Positions 34,790 to 43,773 of a stretch of DNA of 64,000 nucleotides are shown here, piece by piece. Under the pieces are notes generated by a model that saw nothing but the letters and a program-made list of their open reading frames with translations, made no database searches and was not told the DNA's origin. Each line of letters opens with the position of its first letter. The stretch's first letter is position 1. Made by a program: the position numbers and the translations under genes. This DNA is from Pseudolysinimonas_A sp039912695 (lineage in GTDB: Bacteria; Actinomycetota; Actinomycetes; Actinomycetales; Microbacteriaceae): the NCBI RefSeq assembly GCF_039912695.1, contig NZ_JBDSPJ010000024.1, positions 205,633-269,632 on the forward strand. Direction: 5' to 3'.

Positions 34790-35353
34790 TCACGAATCGA
34801 CGGGGTGTCCGTTCACGGTGAGCACATCCCAGTCGCCGTCGCCTTCCGAGCGCGCCACCGAGATCGCGCCGTTCGCGATCGACTCGAACGCTCGCCCGGC
34901 GATCTTCTCCAGGGTGTAGCGGATCAACGTGCCGTGGCTCACGATGATCAGGTCGCCGCGGGGAAAGTCGTCGGCGATCTGCTCGAGCGCGCGCACCCCG
35001 CGCGTTTTCACGGACGAGAGCGGTTCTGCTCCCGGGTAGTCGCGAGAGGGATGAGCGGCGATCGCGTCATCCGCCGGCGTCCCCTCCAGTGGTCCGTAGT
35101 CCCGCTCGACGAGGTCCTCGTAGGACGGCCCCAACTCGATTCCGAGTCCGTCGGCGATGATGCGCGCACTCTCGCGCGCGCGGGCCAGGGGAGAGCTGAC
35201 GACCGCCGACCAGGAACCGGCGGAGGCCAGCATCCCGATCAGCTCCTCAGCTTGCGCACGCCCGACGTCGTTGAGCGGGATGTCGCTCGACCCCTGCAGG
35301 AGTCCTTGGGCGTTCCAGTCGGTCTGGCCGTGCCGGATGAATGCGACGATCAC
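34790..35353 (-). CDS. Histidine phosphatase (phosphoglycerate mutase-like)
   Basis: 187 residues. The RHG motif FIRHGQTDWNAQG carries the phospho-accepting His (residue 7). Also present are SPLARARESARI, the Glu in LVERDYGPLEG, and the second His in IIVSHGTLIRYTL. It dephosphorylates small molecules; substrate unknown. GTG start at 35353, sharing 4 bases with the stop of the upstream membrane protein gene. Confidence 0.9.
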   Translation of the reverse strand: MIVAFIRHGQTDWNAQGLLQGSSDIPLNDVGRAQAEELIGMLASAGSWSAVVSSPLARARESARIIADGLGIELGPSYEDLVERDYGPLEGTPADDAIAAHPSRDYPGAEPLSSVKTRGVRALEQIADDFPRGDLIIVSHGTLIRYTLEKIAGRAFESIANGAISVARSEGDGDWDVLTVNGHPVDS

Positions 35354-35976
35354 CGGGTGAAGAGGGGAATGATGCTGACGGCGCCGATGGTGCCGAACAC
35401 CAGGAGTGCAGCCAGAGCGGTCAACAGGAGGAATGCACCACGGTGCGATTCCCACCAATAGAAGACTCCAGGAAACCGGCTGTCGAACTGCTTCACGGTT
35501 AGCCGTTCTTGCAGGTGTTCGATCGGGACTCCCCTCGTCACCAAGTCGTTGATGAGCAACTCCATCTGAGGTCGCTGGAAGGTGAAGTCGGTCAGCCGAG
35601 CGAGGTGCCGGTCAAGCTTGCCGACGATGAACAGGTGGGCGGGGCTCCGAGTTCCGTAGTCGATGGCGTCGACAGCGATGATCTTGTCGATGTCGGCGAC
35701 CGAGAACTGGTGGGTCAGCAGGGCGAACTGCTGACGGTATGAGCCGTCGCGAAAAACGAAACGGCTGCGAACGGCGAACGCGATCGCGTACGCCGAACCG
35801 ACGATCCCCGTCGCGAACAGGCAGTACGCGATGGGTCGCACCTGGTGCAGCGAGCTCGAGAGCAAGAGCTGCAGCGCGCCCAGCGCAAGGATGAGAAACA
35901 TCGAGACCAGGAGTGGCACACGCGCACGGTTCGTGAGACGAAACTCCGTGGTGGGCGCGGTCTGATCGTGTGACAT
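35350..35976 (-). CDS. Membrane protein of unknown function
   Basis: 208 residues. Two N-terminal transmembrane helices (about 18-40, VPLLVSMFLILALGALQLLL, and 48-68), a soluble domain of about 100 residues with FVFRDGSYRQQFALL and FTFQRPQMELLINDLV, and one C-terminal helix (about 180-203). The layout resembles YcxB/PH-like membrane proteins, but the match is weak. Co-translated with the histidine phosphatase; diverges from ftsY by 14 bases. Confidence 0.65.
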   Translation of the reverse strand: MSHDQTAPTTEFRLTNRARVPLLVSMFLILALGALQLLLSSSLHQVRPIAYCLFATGIVGSAYAIAFAVRSRFVFRDGSYRQQFALLTHQFSVADIDKIIAVDAIDYGTRSPAHLFIVGKLDRHLARLTDFTFQRPQMELLINDLVTRGVPIEHLQERLTVKQFDSRFPGVFYWWESHRGAFLLLTALAALLVFGTIGAVSIIPLFTR

Positions 35977-35990
35977 GGGACCATGGTGCC

Positions 35991-36860
35991 ATGGCGGCGA
36001 CGTGGTCTCTCGGCTCAGCGCTGCGCGGCATGTTCACCCGCGCCACGATCGATGACGAAACGTGGGAAAGCCTTGAGGATGCGCTCATCCAGGCTGACTT
36101 CGGTACCGACCTGACCGACGCAATCATCGATGAGTTGCGCGGCAAGGTCGCGAAGTACCGCACCACCGACCCGGCCGACCTGCAGCGGATGCTGCGCGAG
36201 ACCATCGAGGAACGGCTCTCGCGACTCGACTCGACCCTCACGCTGTCGAACCGTCCGGCGGTGGTGCTCGTCGTCGGAGTCAACGGCGTCGGCAAGACGA
36301 CCACGATCGGCAAGTTCGCGAAGTTCCTCACCAACTACGGCCGTTCAGTCGTCGTTGGAGCGGCCGACACCTTCCGCGCGGCGGCCGTCGAGCAACTGGC
36401 GACCTGGGCCGAACGCGGGGGCGCGTCGATCGTGCGGCCCGACGCTCATGGTCAGGACCCGGCATCCGTCGCGTTCCAGACCGTCGAGAAGGCGAAACGC
36501 GACGGCATCGAGATCGTGCTGATCGACACCGCGGGCCGACTCCAGACCAAGAGCGGCCTGATGGATGAGCTGGCCAAAGTACGCCGGGTGATCGAGAAAC
36601 TCGAACCCATCGCCGAAGTGTTGCTGGTGCTCGATGCGACCACCGGCCAGAACGGGCTCGCGCAGGCCGAGGCGTTCATCGAACACGCCGGGGTGACCGG
36701 ACTCGTGTTGACGAAACTCGACGGTTCGGCCAAGGGCGGGTTCGTGCTCGCCGTTCAAGAGAAGACCGGCATCCCCATCAAACTGGTGGGCCAGGGGGAG
36801 GGTATCGGCGACCTGACCGGCTTCACAGCGCACGTCTTCGCCCAACAACTCGTCGGCTGA
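35991..36860 (+). CDS. ftsY: Signal recognition particle receptor FtsY
   Basis: 289 residues. N domain from residue 1 to about 90, then the G domain: GVNGVGKTTTIGK (G1), DTFRAAAVEQL (G2), LIDTAGRL (G3), TKLDGSAKGG (G4) and the closing GQGEGIGDLTGF, characteristic of FtsY (Ffh has a methionine-rich M domain instead). It docks SRP at the membrane for co-translational insertion. Start ATG 35991; the frame is open to GTG 35970. The acidic A domain of E. coli FtsY is absent, as in most actinobacteria. Confidence 0.96.
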   Translation: MAATWSLGSALRGMFTRATIDDETWESLEDALIQADFGTDLTDAIIDELRGKVAKYRTTDPADLQRMLRETIEERLSRLDSTLTLSNRPAVVLVVGVNGVGKTTTIGKFAKFLTNYGRSVVVGAADTFRAAAVEQLATWAERGGASIVRPDAHGQDPASVAFQTVEKAKRDGIEIVLIDTAGRLQTKSGLMDELAKVRRVIEKLEPIAEVLLVLDATTGQNGLAQAEAFIEHAGVTGLVLTKLDGSAKGGFVLAVQEKTGIPIKLVGQGEGIGDLTGFTAHVFAQQLVG

Positions 36861-36935
36861 CTTTCCGCCTGCTACTGTCGCAGCATCCTGGCTCCCACCC
36901 GACGCCAGAGAACCGATCTTCAGGGAGATCAGGTC

Positions 36936-37754
36936 ATGCCTCTCAGGTCAGCACTTCGAGCCATTCCGGCCGTCGTGGCCTTCGCGGGAATGGTGGTCGT
37001 CATTGCCGCGGTGTCCACCGGGAGCGCGGCACCCACCGGCCCACAGAATCCATCAGCTGTGGCCCCGGCACCGGCCGGCGGGTTGACGGTCGGCTTCTCA
37101 GCACCCACCGATTCGCCGACACCGGGGGTCGCAGGTGATGGCGGGTCGTCGACTCCCGTGGGGGAGTCCGGTACCGGCACCGAAACCGGACACGGGGAAG
37201 GTCCCCGATCGTCGCCCGGACTTAACATTCAGTGGCGCGTCCCAGAGACGTCGAGTCAGGTCGCCGCCGGCATCAATGCGTACCGCACGTCCCACGGCTT
37301 GCCCGCCTTCCTATTGGAAGAGCCGTTGCCGAACGGCGGGTGCGTGTGGGGACCGGGCGGAATGATCCCCCCGAACAAGATTCCGACCTCGGAGTCGTTT
37401 GCGAACGGGATCATCAGACTGATGAACGGGACGGTCATGTACAACGGTCCTGGTGGCACCGCAACCGTCGCAGTGATCGTCGCTGATTCGTTCATCGATG
37501 AGAACGGGGTCGCGCACCCCGGTCAGACTGCGGGCGTCTTCACTAAGTACTGCGCACCATGGAATGGCCCGGCTCCCGGCGATTCAGGCACCGGCCCATC
37601 GGCGCCGCCGTACCCCACAGTGCCGCCGTACCCCACAGTGCCGCCGGAAACCTCTCCATCGGGTCCCTCCCCGGAGCCGTCGTCTCCGGCCGACCCTCCA
37701 CCGGCCGACCCTTCACCCGCCGACCCGGGGCCGAGCGACTCACCGACCCCGTAG
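36936..37754 (+). CDS. Secreted Pro-rich protein with possible CAP-like domain
   Basis: 272 residues. An N-terminal signal segment (VVAFAGMVVVIAAVSTGSAA) is followed by a Gly/Ser/Thr/Pro linker, a domain of about 100 residues beginning VAAGINAYRTSHGLPAFLLE, which resembles the opening helix of CAP/SCP domains, with cysteines in GGCVWGPG and FTKYCAPW, and a Pro-rich tail (PPYPTVPPYPTVPPETSP and PADP repeats). The CAP active-site His/Glu pattern is not evident. Probably a cell-wall-associated exported protein. TACTGT (36873-36878) may be its -10. Confidence 0.6.
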   Translation: MPLRSALRAIPAVVAFAGMVVVIAAVSTGSAAPTGPQNPSAVAPAPAGGLTVGFSAPTDSPTPGVAGDGGSSTPVGESGTGTETGHGEGPRSSPGLNIQWRVPETSSQVAAGINAYRTSHGLPAFLLEEPLPNGGCVWGPGGMIPPNKIPTSESFANGIIRLMNGTVMYNGPGGTATVAVIVADSFIDENGVAHPGQTAGVFTKYCAPWNGPAPGDSGTGPSAPPYPTVPPYPTVPPETSPSGPSPEPSSPADPPPADPSPADPGPSDSPTP

Positions 37755-37762
37755 CGCGCGTC

Positions 37763-38644
37763 CTACGCCGCCTCGAAGAACGCCCAGATCGTGGTCGTCG
37801 CGTCGAGGGCGGTCGACGGGGTGTCGGCACCGTCGCGGGCGCTCGATCCCGGCCATTGGTGACCGGCACCGGCGATCGTGATCAGTTCGACCGTCCGGCC
37901 GTCGGGACAGGCGCTGATCGACGTCGTGACGGGGTCGGCCGACGTGATGACCGGGTCGCCGCATCCATCGACTCCGCGCCACAGGTCGATGACATCCTGC
38001 ACCGGCATCCCGTCAACGGTCGCGACACCGCCGCCGGGCTCGCCATCCATCCGCACACTGCCGTCGTCGAGCCCATGAATCTCGAGAATGGATGTCGGGG
38101 CCGGGTGATCGCAGGTCGTCACGATTGTGCCGGCGACCGGAGCGATCGCGGCGAACAGTGTCGTGTCGCAGGCAAGCCGGTACGACATCAGGGCGCCGTT
38201 CGACATCCCGGTCGCGAAGGTGCGAGACGGGTCGATGGCGAATTCATGCTGAAGGTCGCCAACTAAAGCGGTGATGAAGGCGACGTCGGCGACATCCTCC
38301 CGGGCGCCACGGCCACAGCAGTCGCCCGCATTCCACGATCGACCTTCGCCGTCGGGGTACGCGACCACGAACCCGTCGGAGTCGGCGAGGGAATCCCAGC
38401 CGTAGGCGTCTTCGGCCTGTTTCGCCGACCCGAAACCGCCGTGCATCATCACGACGAGTGCGGGGTCACGGCTGAGCGACGCGGGAATGTGGACGCGGTA
38501 CTCGCGGTCACTACCCTCAACCGAAATCGTGCGCACCTCGGTGCGATCGGGCTGGCCGGTGGGAGCGTGATTTGACCCGCAGGCGGCCAAAGCGAGAGTC
38601 GTGGCGAGTACGGCAAGGAGGGCGAGCGATCGGCGAGGTCTCAT
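37763..38644 (-). CDS. LpqC/PHB-depolymerase-like esterase lipoprotein
   Basis: 293 residues. Lipobox TLALAAC ends the signal peptide. The alpha/beta hydrolase core shows VVMMHGGFGSAKQ (oxyanion region), the nucleophile elbow TGMSNGALMS (Ser about 150), EIHGLDDGSV (acid region) and GAGHQWPGS (His about 265). Cysteines in AGDCCGRG and ACDTT probably pair. Members cleave aryl or polyester bonds (feruloyl/PHB esterases); the natural substrate is unknown. Convergent with the preceding secreted protein gene, 8 bases apart. Confidence 0.88.
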   Translation of the reverse strand: MRPRRSLALLAVLATTLALAACGSNHAPTGQPDRTEVRTISVEGSDREYRVHIPASLSRDPALVVMMHGGFGSAKQAEDAYGWDSLADSDGFVVAYPDGEGRSWNAGDCCGRGAREDVADVAFITALVGDLQHEFAIDPSRTFATGMSNGALMSYRLACDTTLFAAIAPVAGTIVTTCDHPAPTSILEIHGLDDGSVRMDGEPGGGVATVDGMPVQDVIDLWRGVDGCGDPVITSADPVTTSISACPDGRTVELITIAGAGHQWPGSSARDGADTPSTALDATTTIWAFFEAA

Positions 38645-38728
38645 GGGTTCGAGTCTTGTGTGCTCGTTCAGCCGTGTCGTCGTCCCCCGGGCCGTAAGCG
38701 GTTACTCCGTCGGGAGTACGGTGTGGTC

Positions 38729-39046
38729 ATGAACGACACCGACGTCTATGTCAGCCCGACCCGCGTCCCGGCGGGGATCGCCCTGTTGCTCACCGTGGTG
38801 GGGGCCGCAGCCATGGCCATCGGATTCTTCCTCGGCGTCCCGGCGGCGCTCGACGGCAGCGGTTCGGGTGCGGGGATCTTTCTCTGGATCTTCGCGGGCG
38901 GCGCGGGACTGGTACTCGTCGGCTTGGCGATCAGCATCATTTGCCTGGCACGCGGCCTTGCGCGAGGGATCGCGGGTCTCGCGCTCGTCATCGCGCTGGC
39001 CGTAATCGTGACGGTCGTAGTCATCCGCATCACCGCGATGGCATAA
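38729..39046 (+). CDS. Small membrane protein with three TM helices
   Basis: 105 residues. Helices at about 13-37 (GIALLLTVVGAAAMAIGFFL), 47-72 and 78-103 (IAGLALVIALAVIVTVVVIR). No known family. I chose ATG 38729: TACGGT (38717-38722) ends exactly 6 bases before it, so the transcript is probably leaderless. Function unknown. Confidence 0.75.
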   Translation: MNDTDVYVSPTRVPAGIALLLTVVGAAAMAIGFFLGVPAALDGSGSGAGIFLWIFAGGAGLVLVGLAISIICLARGLARGIAGLALVIALAVIVTVVVIRITAMA

Positions 39047-39063
39047 CTCGGCGAACGCGACTG

Positions 39064-39579
39064 CTACTCCGCGGCGCGGTAGACCTTCGACCGCGGTACG
39101 TACCGTGCGGCGTTGCCGTGCAGTGCGGCGACTTCTTCGTCGCTGAGTTGCCGACGCACCTTGCCGGGCACTCCAGCTACAAGTGATCGCGGTGGCACGA
39201 TCGTGCCTTCGAGCACGACTGCTCCCGCCGCGACGAGGGACTGCGCACCGATCACGGCGCCGTTCAGCACAGTGGCGTTCATCCCGATCAGGCAGCCGTC
39301 TTCGACGACGCAGCCGTGCACGATCGCGCCGTGGCCGATGCTCACGTCGGATCCGATGATCGTCGGGGACCCGGACTCGGTATGAATCACCGCGTTGTCT
39401 TGCAGGTTGCTGCGAGCGCCGAGCACGATCTCGTCGATGTCACCGCGTAGCACCGCCCCGAACCACACACTGGCGTCGGCGTCGATTCGGACCTTGCCGA
39501 TTACTGACGCGTTCGGGGCGACCCACGCTTCGGAAGAGATCTCGGGGTGGTGGCCGTCGAAGGGCAGGATCACCGGCAT
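39064..39579 (-). CDS. Gamma-type carbonic anhydrase family protein
   Basis: 171 residues of left-handed beta-helix hexapeptide repeats. Metal-site histidines are visible in DNAVIHTESG, SIGHGAIVHGC; the Arg/Asp pair is in VLRGDIDEIVLG. Bacterial relatives (YrdA/PaaY-like) are zinc or iron trimers, many of them without strong anhydrase activity. It is the third gene downstream of the SDR and AMP-binding genes with a 9-base gap. A TAGCCT box overlapping the previous stop lies 6 bases before its ATG, giving it its own leaderless promoter. Confidence 0.9.
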   Translation of the reverse strand: MPVILPFDGHHPEISSEAWVAPNASVIGKVRIDADASVWFGAVLRGDIDEIVLGARSNLQDNAVIHTESGSPTIIGSDVSIGHGAIVHGCVVEDGCLIGMNATVLNGAVIGAQSLVAAGAVVLEGTIVPPRSLVAGVPGKVRRQLSDEEVAALHGNAARYVPRSKVYRAAE

Positions 39580-39588
39580 GCGCCCAGG

Positions 39589-40896
39589 CTAGTCGGCTGC
39601 GATCGGGCCGAACTCGAGACGCCTTGGATGCTCGGCGCGGCTCAGTTGGGCAGCGAAGGCATCGCGCAGAGCAGTCTCGAGTGCGGGATCGGCGTCAACT
39701 CGCGCGTGGAGGACCGCACCCAGCAGGTCGTCGGGCACAACCCGCACCTCGGCGCACGCCACTCCAGGATGTTCGCTGAGCAGGCGGCGCAGACGTGCGG
39801 GGTCGACGAGTTCGCCGCCGGAATCGACGAGCGAGCCGACCCGCCCTGTCGCGTGGAGGCGACCGCCCCGCACATCGACACGATCCCCGGTAGCGATCCA
39901 GCGCGACGCTCCCAGTGGGGTGCGTACCTCGAGGGATCCGTCGGGCGCCGTCCGCAGGCGAACGCCGGCGACGAGGCGGCCATCGATCGCGAAGGTGCCG
40001 GTCTGGGTTGACCCGAAACCATCGTGCACGACTGCTCCGCCGGCCTCCAAGCGCGTGCGCAACTCGGCCGGCAGGGGGGCCGAACCTGACACGATCACCC
40101 GTGCGGTTCGGATGCCGTCGGCGTCGACCAGCCGCGCAAGTTGAGCCGGAACGCCGCTGATCGATACGGGGTGATGGCGTTCAACAAGTGCGACCTGCTC
40201 GTTGACGCTCAACCCCGCCGCAAGGATCACCGGGATGCCGTGCAACATCGCACCCAGAAGCGTGCTCAGGCCGTGGCCGTGATCCGGCGGTGCCAGCAGC
40301 AGGAGTGGGCCGTGGGGAAGCCCGACCCGCCGGTCGGCGTCGGCAAGTTGGGCGAGCGCACGCACGGGCATCCGTCCGCGGGCAGTCGCGACCGGCGTGC
40401 CGGTGGTTCCGGTGGTCAGTAAGAGCAGACGACCCGATCGTCCGGACGTCGAACGGAGGTTCCTACTCCCCACCGACCGTGCGGTTCCGCGGCGAGGTTC
40501 GAGCACTTGAGCGAGGCCGAGGGCCGCAAGGTCGGCGGGCGCGAGACGGGGACCGAGGGGAACGACATCCCCTCCCGCGTCAATCGCGGCAGCGAGGGTC
40601 ACGACAAAGCCAATTCCGCCGTCACTTCGCACCCCCACCCGTGCGCCGCGCACGCGCGCGAGGGCCACCGTGAGCGACCGCACCTCGTCGTCGAGCTGCC
40701 CCGCCGTGACGGTCTCGTCACCCCGAAGCAGCGCCACGGCATCCCGATTCCGCCGCGCCGCGAGACTGATCACGCCGGGAAGCCCGCGCCGGGCGGCGTT
40801 CCGAGCGGCGAGCGGATGCCGAAGGGCTCCCGAGCGAATCCCCAGCTGAACGAGTGCGACCAGTCCGGCACCCGGCACCGCACGCAGGGCACTCAC
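39589..40896 (-). CDS. AMP-binding (acyl-CoA synthetase-like) protein, C-terminal lysine missing
   Basis: 435 residues, shorter than typical ANL enzymes (about 500-550). The adenylate loop is LLLLTTGTTGTPVATARGR (about 156-174), and VHDGFGSTQTG and ATGDRVDVRGGRLHATGRVG follow. The protein ends about where the C-terminal subdomain should reach the conserved PRTxxGKI lysine; none is present. So adenylation may be weak or the protein may have another role. It overlaps the SDR gene upstream (GTGA). A lipid or acyl-modifying pathway with the SDR is possible but unproven. Confidence 0.82.
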   Translation of the reverse strand: MSALRAVPGAGLVALVQLGIRSGALRHPLAARNAARRGLPGVISLAARRNRDAVALLRGDETVTAGQLDDEVRSLTVALARVRGARVGVRSDGGIGFVVTLAAAIDAGGDVVPLGPRLAPADLAALGLAQVLEPRRGTARSVGSRNLRSTSGRSGRLLLLTTGTTGTPVATARGRMPVRALAQLADADRRVGLPHGPLLLLAPPDHGHGLSTLLGAMLHGIPVILAAGLSVNEQVALVERHHPVSISGVPAQLARLVDADGIRTARVIVSGSAPLPAELRTRLEAGGAVVHDGFGSTQTGTFAIDGRLVAGVRLRTAPDGSLEVRTPLGASRWIATGDRVDVRGGRLHATGRVGSLVDSGGELVDPARLRRLLSEHPGVACAEVRVVPDDLLGAVLHARVDADPALETALRDAFAAQLSRAEHPRRLEFGPIAAD

Positions 40897-41744
40897 CGGT
40901 CGCCCCGGTCAATCATCCGGTCCCACCCGCCGACCACTGGGTCGAGGAGCCTCGGTTCCACGGCGAGCAGCACGCTGGCCAGTCGCGACCACCAGGGCGA
41001 GATCAGCAGCGGTCGATCGACGATCGCGCGGGCGACGAGTTTTGCGGCGTCGACGGGCCGCAGTGCCGGCACCCGGCTGTAGGCAGCGGTGGGGGCACTC
41101 ATCGCGGTGTGCACGAGAGGCAGCCGAATCGTCGTCATCGCAACTCCCGAGGAGCGCACTTCGAGGGCAACCGCTCGGAGCCACGCATCCATCGCCGATT
41201 TCGAAGCCCCATAGAGCGACCACCCGGGTGCCGGAATATCGACGCTCGTTGACGCGACCGATACGACGTGGCCGCGACCGGCATCCACCATCGCCGGAAT
41301 CAGCAGCCGCAGCAGCGCGACCGGTCCCGTGTAGTTGGTTCCGATCGTGCGTGCAACGTCGCGAGGGCGGTCGGCGGAGGCGAGCAAGGTTCGACGTAGC
41401 GAGAAGCCGGCATTAGAGACCACCACCTCCGGTGCGCCCCACCGTTCAAGAATCGTCCGGCCGGCACCTTCGGCGGCCTCGGTGTCGCCGACGTCGACAG
41501 CCAGGCAGTCGGCGTCGCCGCCCCGTCGTCGAATGCCGTGCGCGACAGTTTCGAGAGCCTCGGATCTGCGGGCGAGCAGCACGATTCGCGCACCGGCCAG
41601 GGCGAGTCGCCCCGCGGTCTCGGCACCCACGCCGCGCGAGGCGCCGGTCACGACAACGAGCCGACCGGCGACGCGTGCCCGCAGGGCGGCCGACGATGGG
41701 GCGGCCGGACGCAACCCCAGCATCCAGGGCAGCGAGTCGACCAT
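40893..41744 (-). CDS. SDR family oxidoreductase
   Basis: 283 residues. Cofactor motif VVTGASRGVGAETAGRLALA (about 31-50), NAG motif VVSNAGFSL, catalytic Ser in VVSVASTSVD and YxxxK in WSLYGASKSAMDA. The Arg following the second strand (LLARR) suggests NADP(H). Substrate unknown. First gene of an SDR/AMP-binding/gamma-carbonic-anhydrase group; TAGCCT (41751-41756) ends 6 bases before the ATG, consistent with a leaderless transcript. Confidence 0.9.
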   Translation of the reverse strand: MVDSLPWMLGLRPAAPSSAALRARVAGRLVVVTGASRGVGAETAGRLALAGARIVLLARRSEALETVAHGIRRRGGDADCLAVDVGDTEAAEGAGRTILERWGAPEVVVSNAGFSLRRTLLASADRPRDVARTIGTNYTGPVALLRLLIPAMVDAGRGHVVSVASTSVDIPAPGWSLYGASKSAMDAWLRAVALEVRSSGVAMTTIRLPLVHTAMSAPTAAYSRVPALRPVDAAKLVARAIVDRPLLISPWWSRLASVLLAVEPRLLDPVVGGWDRMIDRGDR

Positions 41745-41800
41745 GCGCCCAGGCTACCGACGGGCTCTGCCAGACTGGCCGCGATCAAAGGAGGCTTTGC

Positions 41801-42100
41801 GTGCAGGAACCCGTTGACCCCGAGGTGCAGCAAGTGATCTCGCGGCAATTCGTTTTCATCGCGCTCGCGGCAGCGCCGTCGTACCTGGCGATAGCGCTCG
41901 TTCGTTTCACCCAGTTTCCGCTCGTCGGTTGGATACTCCTCGCCGTGAGCGCCGCGGCGTGCCTTCTGCTGATCGCCCGTGCGACCCTCCAGTTGAGCGC
42001 CGACCAACCCGCGCTGCGTCGGGCCGCGTTGGCGACGATCGCTATTTGTGCGACCAGCCCATTGGTTGCGATCCTCACGATCCTCTTCCTGCCTGTTTGA
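41801..42100 (+). CDS. Small membrane protein with two to three TM helices
   Basis: 99 residues. GTG start with a near-perfect AAAGGAGG 7 bases upstream (41787-41794). Hydrophobic helices at about 16-35 (FVFIALAAAPSYLAIALVRF), 40-62 and 74-97. No known family. It sits between the SDR promoter region and ffh. Function unknown. Confidence 0.75.
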   Translation: MQEPVDPEVQQVISRQFVFIALAAAPSYLAIALVRFTQFPLVGWILLAVSAAACLLLIARATLQLSADQPALRRAALATIAICATSPLVAILTILFLPV

Positions 42101-42126
42101 ACGGCCCCGCCTAAACTGGTCGCGAC

Positions 42127-43695
42127 ATGGCCACCTTCTCGTCCCTCTCCGACCGCCTTACCGCGACCTTCCGCAATCTCCGCACCAAGGGCAAACTCAC
42201 CCCGGCGGATGTCGATGGCACGGTGCGCGAGATCCGTCGCGCTCTGCTCGACGCTGATGTCGCGCTCGAAGTCGTCAAGGACTTCACCGGGAAGGTGCGC
42301 GAACGCGCCCTCTCCGACGAGGTGAACAAGGCGCTCAACCCGGCGCAGCAGGTTGTGCAGATCGTTAACGACGAGCTCATCGCGATCCTCGGCGGACAAC
42401 AGCGTCGCCTGGAATTCGCGAAGAAGCCGCCTACCGTCATCATGCTCGCGGGCCTTCAGGGTGCCGGTAAGACCACCCTCGCCGGGAAGCTCGCGAAGTG
42501 GCTCAAGAAAGAGGGCCACACGCCGCTCCTGGTGGCGAGCGACCTCCAGCGTCCGAACGCGGTCACCCAGCTCCAGGTCGTCGGCGAACAAGCCGGCGTG
42601 CCGGTGTTCGCCCCCGAGCCGGGCAACGGGGTCGGCGATCCGGTGAAGGTCGCCCGCGACGGCGTCAAGGAAGCCGAACGTAAGCAGTACGACACGGTCA
42701 TCGTCGACACCGCCGGACGCCTCGGCATCGACGCCGAGCTGATGAAGCAGGCCTCCGATATCCGCAGGGCGGTCGACCCCGACGAGGTGCTGTTCGTCAT
42801 CGACTCGCTCATCGGACAGGACGCGGTCACGACGGCCCGCGCCTTCCAGGAGGGCGTCGACTTCACCGGAGTCGTGCTCACCAAGCTCGACGGCGACCAG
42901 CGCGGTGGCGCGGCGCTCTCGGTGGCATCCGTCACCGGACGACCGATCATGTTCGCCTCGACCGGTGAGGGGCTGGATGATTTCGAGCCCTTCCACCCCG
43001 ACCGCATGGCGTCGCGCATCCTCGACCTCGGCGACATCCTCACCCTCATCGAGCAGGCGCAGGGTGCCTTCGACGAAGACGAGGCCCGCAAGGTCGCCGA
43101 GAAGTTCGCGACCGACACGTTCACGCTCGACGACTTCCTCAAGCAGATGCAGCAACTGCGCAACATGGGCTCGATCAAGGGAATGCTCGGGATGCTGCCC
43201 GGCGCCCGCGGGATGCGCGAAGCGCTCGACAACTTCGACGAGCGCGAAATCGTGCGTACCGAGGCGATCATCCAGTCGATGACGACCGCCGAGCGCACCA
43301 CGCCAAAGTTGCTCAACGGGTCGCGGCGCGTGCGCATCGCGAAGGGCTCGGGGTCGACGGTGACCGATGTCAACCAACTCGTCGCCCGATTTGAGCAGGC
43401 CGCGAAGATGATGAAGACCGTTGCCAAGGGCGGCGTGCCGCAGGTGCCCGGAATGGGCCCCGTGCCCGGCGCGACGTACGCGGGTCGGTCGACCAAGGGG
43501 AAGCAGCCGCTGAAGAAGGGCTCTCGCAGCGGCAACCCCGCAAAGCGTGCCGCCGAAAACGCCGCGATTGCGGGCGGCGTCGCGCTCCCCACGAGTGGAG
43601 GCGGTTCGGGCTTCGGGTTGGGTAAGGGAACGGGCGCGAAAGGTAACCCGACACCGGAAGAACTGGCCGCCCTCCAGAAGATGCTCGGTCGCTGA
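42127..43695 (+). CDS. ffh: Signal recognition particle protein Ffh
   Basis: 522 residues. N domain (1-90), G domain with GLQGAGKTTLAGKLA (G1), DLQRPNAVTQL, IVDTAGRL and TKLDGDQRGGAALS, and the methionine-rich M domain with FLKQMQQLRNMGSIKGMLGM (about 340-360) and SRRVRIAKGSGSTVTDVNQL, which binds 4.5S RNA. The C-terminus is a Gly-rich tail. It targets nascent membrane proteins to FtsY, encoded 5 kb upstream. TAAACT (42112-42117) is a probable -10, giving a very short leader. The RNA gene itself is not in the window. Confidence 0.97.
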   Translation: MATFSSLSDRLTATFRNLRTKGKLTPADVDGTVREIRRALLDADVALEVVKDFTGKVRERALSDEVNKALNPAQQVVQIVNDELIAILGGQQRRLEFAKKPPTVIMLAGLQGAGKTTLAGKLAKWLKKEGHTPLLVASDLQRPNAVTQLQVVGEQAGVPVFAPEPGNGVGDPVKVARDGVKEAERKQYDTVIVDTAGRLGIDAELMKQASDIRRAVDPDEVLFVIDSLIGQDAVTTARAFQEGVDFTGVVLTKLDGDQRGGAALSVASVTGRPIMFASTGEGLDDFEPFHPDRMASRILDLGDILTLIEQAQGAFDEDEARKVAEKFATDTFTLDDFLKQMQQLRNMGSIKGMLGMLPGARGMREALDNFDEREIVRTEAIIQSMTTAERTTPKLLNGSRRVRIAKGSGSTVTDVNQLVARFEQAAKMMKTVAKGGVPQVPGMGPVPGATYAGRSTKGKQPLKKGSRSGNPAKRAAENAAIAGGVALPTSGGGSGFGLGKGTGAKGNPTPEELAALQKMLGR

Positions 43696-43698
43696 CCA

Positions 43699-43725
43699 CG
43701 GGCCAGGAGTGCCAGTCGCGGCCCG
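43699..43725 (+). terminator. Weak hairpin after ffh
   Basis: CGGGCC (43699-43704) can pair with GGCCCG (43720-43725) around a 15-base loop, 3 bases after the ffh stop. There is no T-tract, so termination is uncertain. Confidence 0.3.
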
Positions 43726-43773
43726 CTGAGAAAGTGTCACTTTGAGACCATGCGCCGCCCCTATGGTGTGAAG

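Noticed and set aside
38645..38728. GGGTTCGAGTC resembling a tRNA T-arm
   Set aside because: No acceptor, anticodon or D-arm pairing around it.
41785..43740. 651-codon minus-strand frame opposite ffh
   Set aside because: Arg/Gly/Asp-rich shadow of ffh with no recognisable domain.
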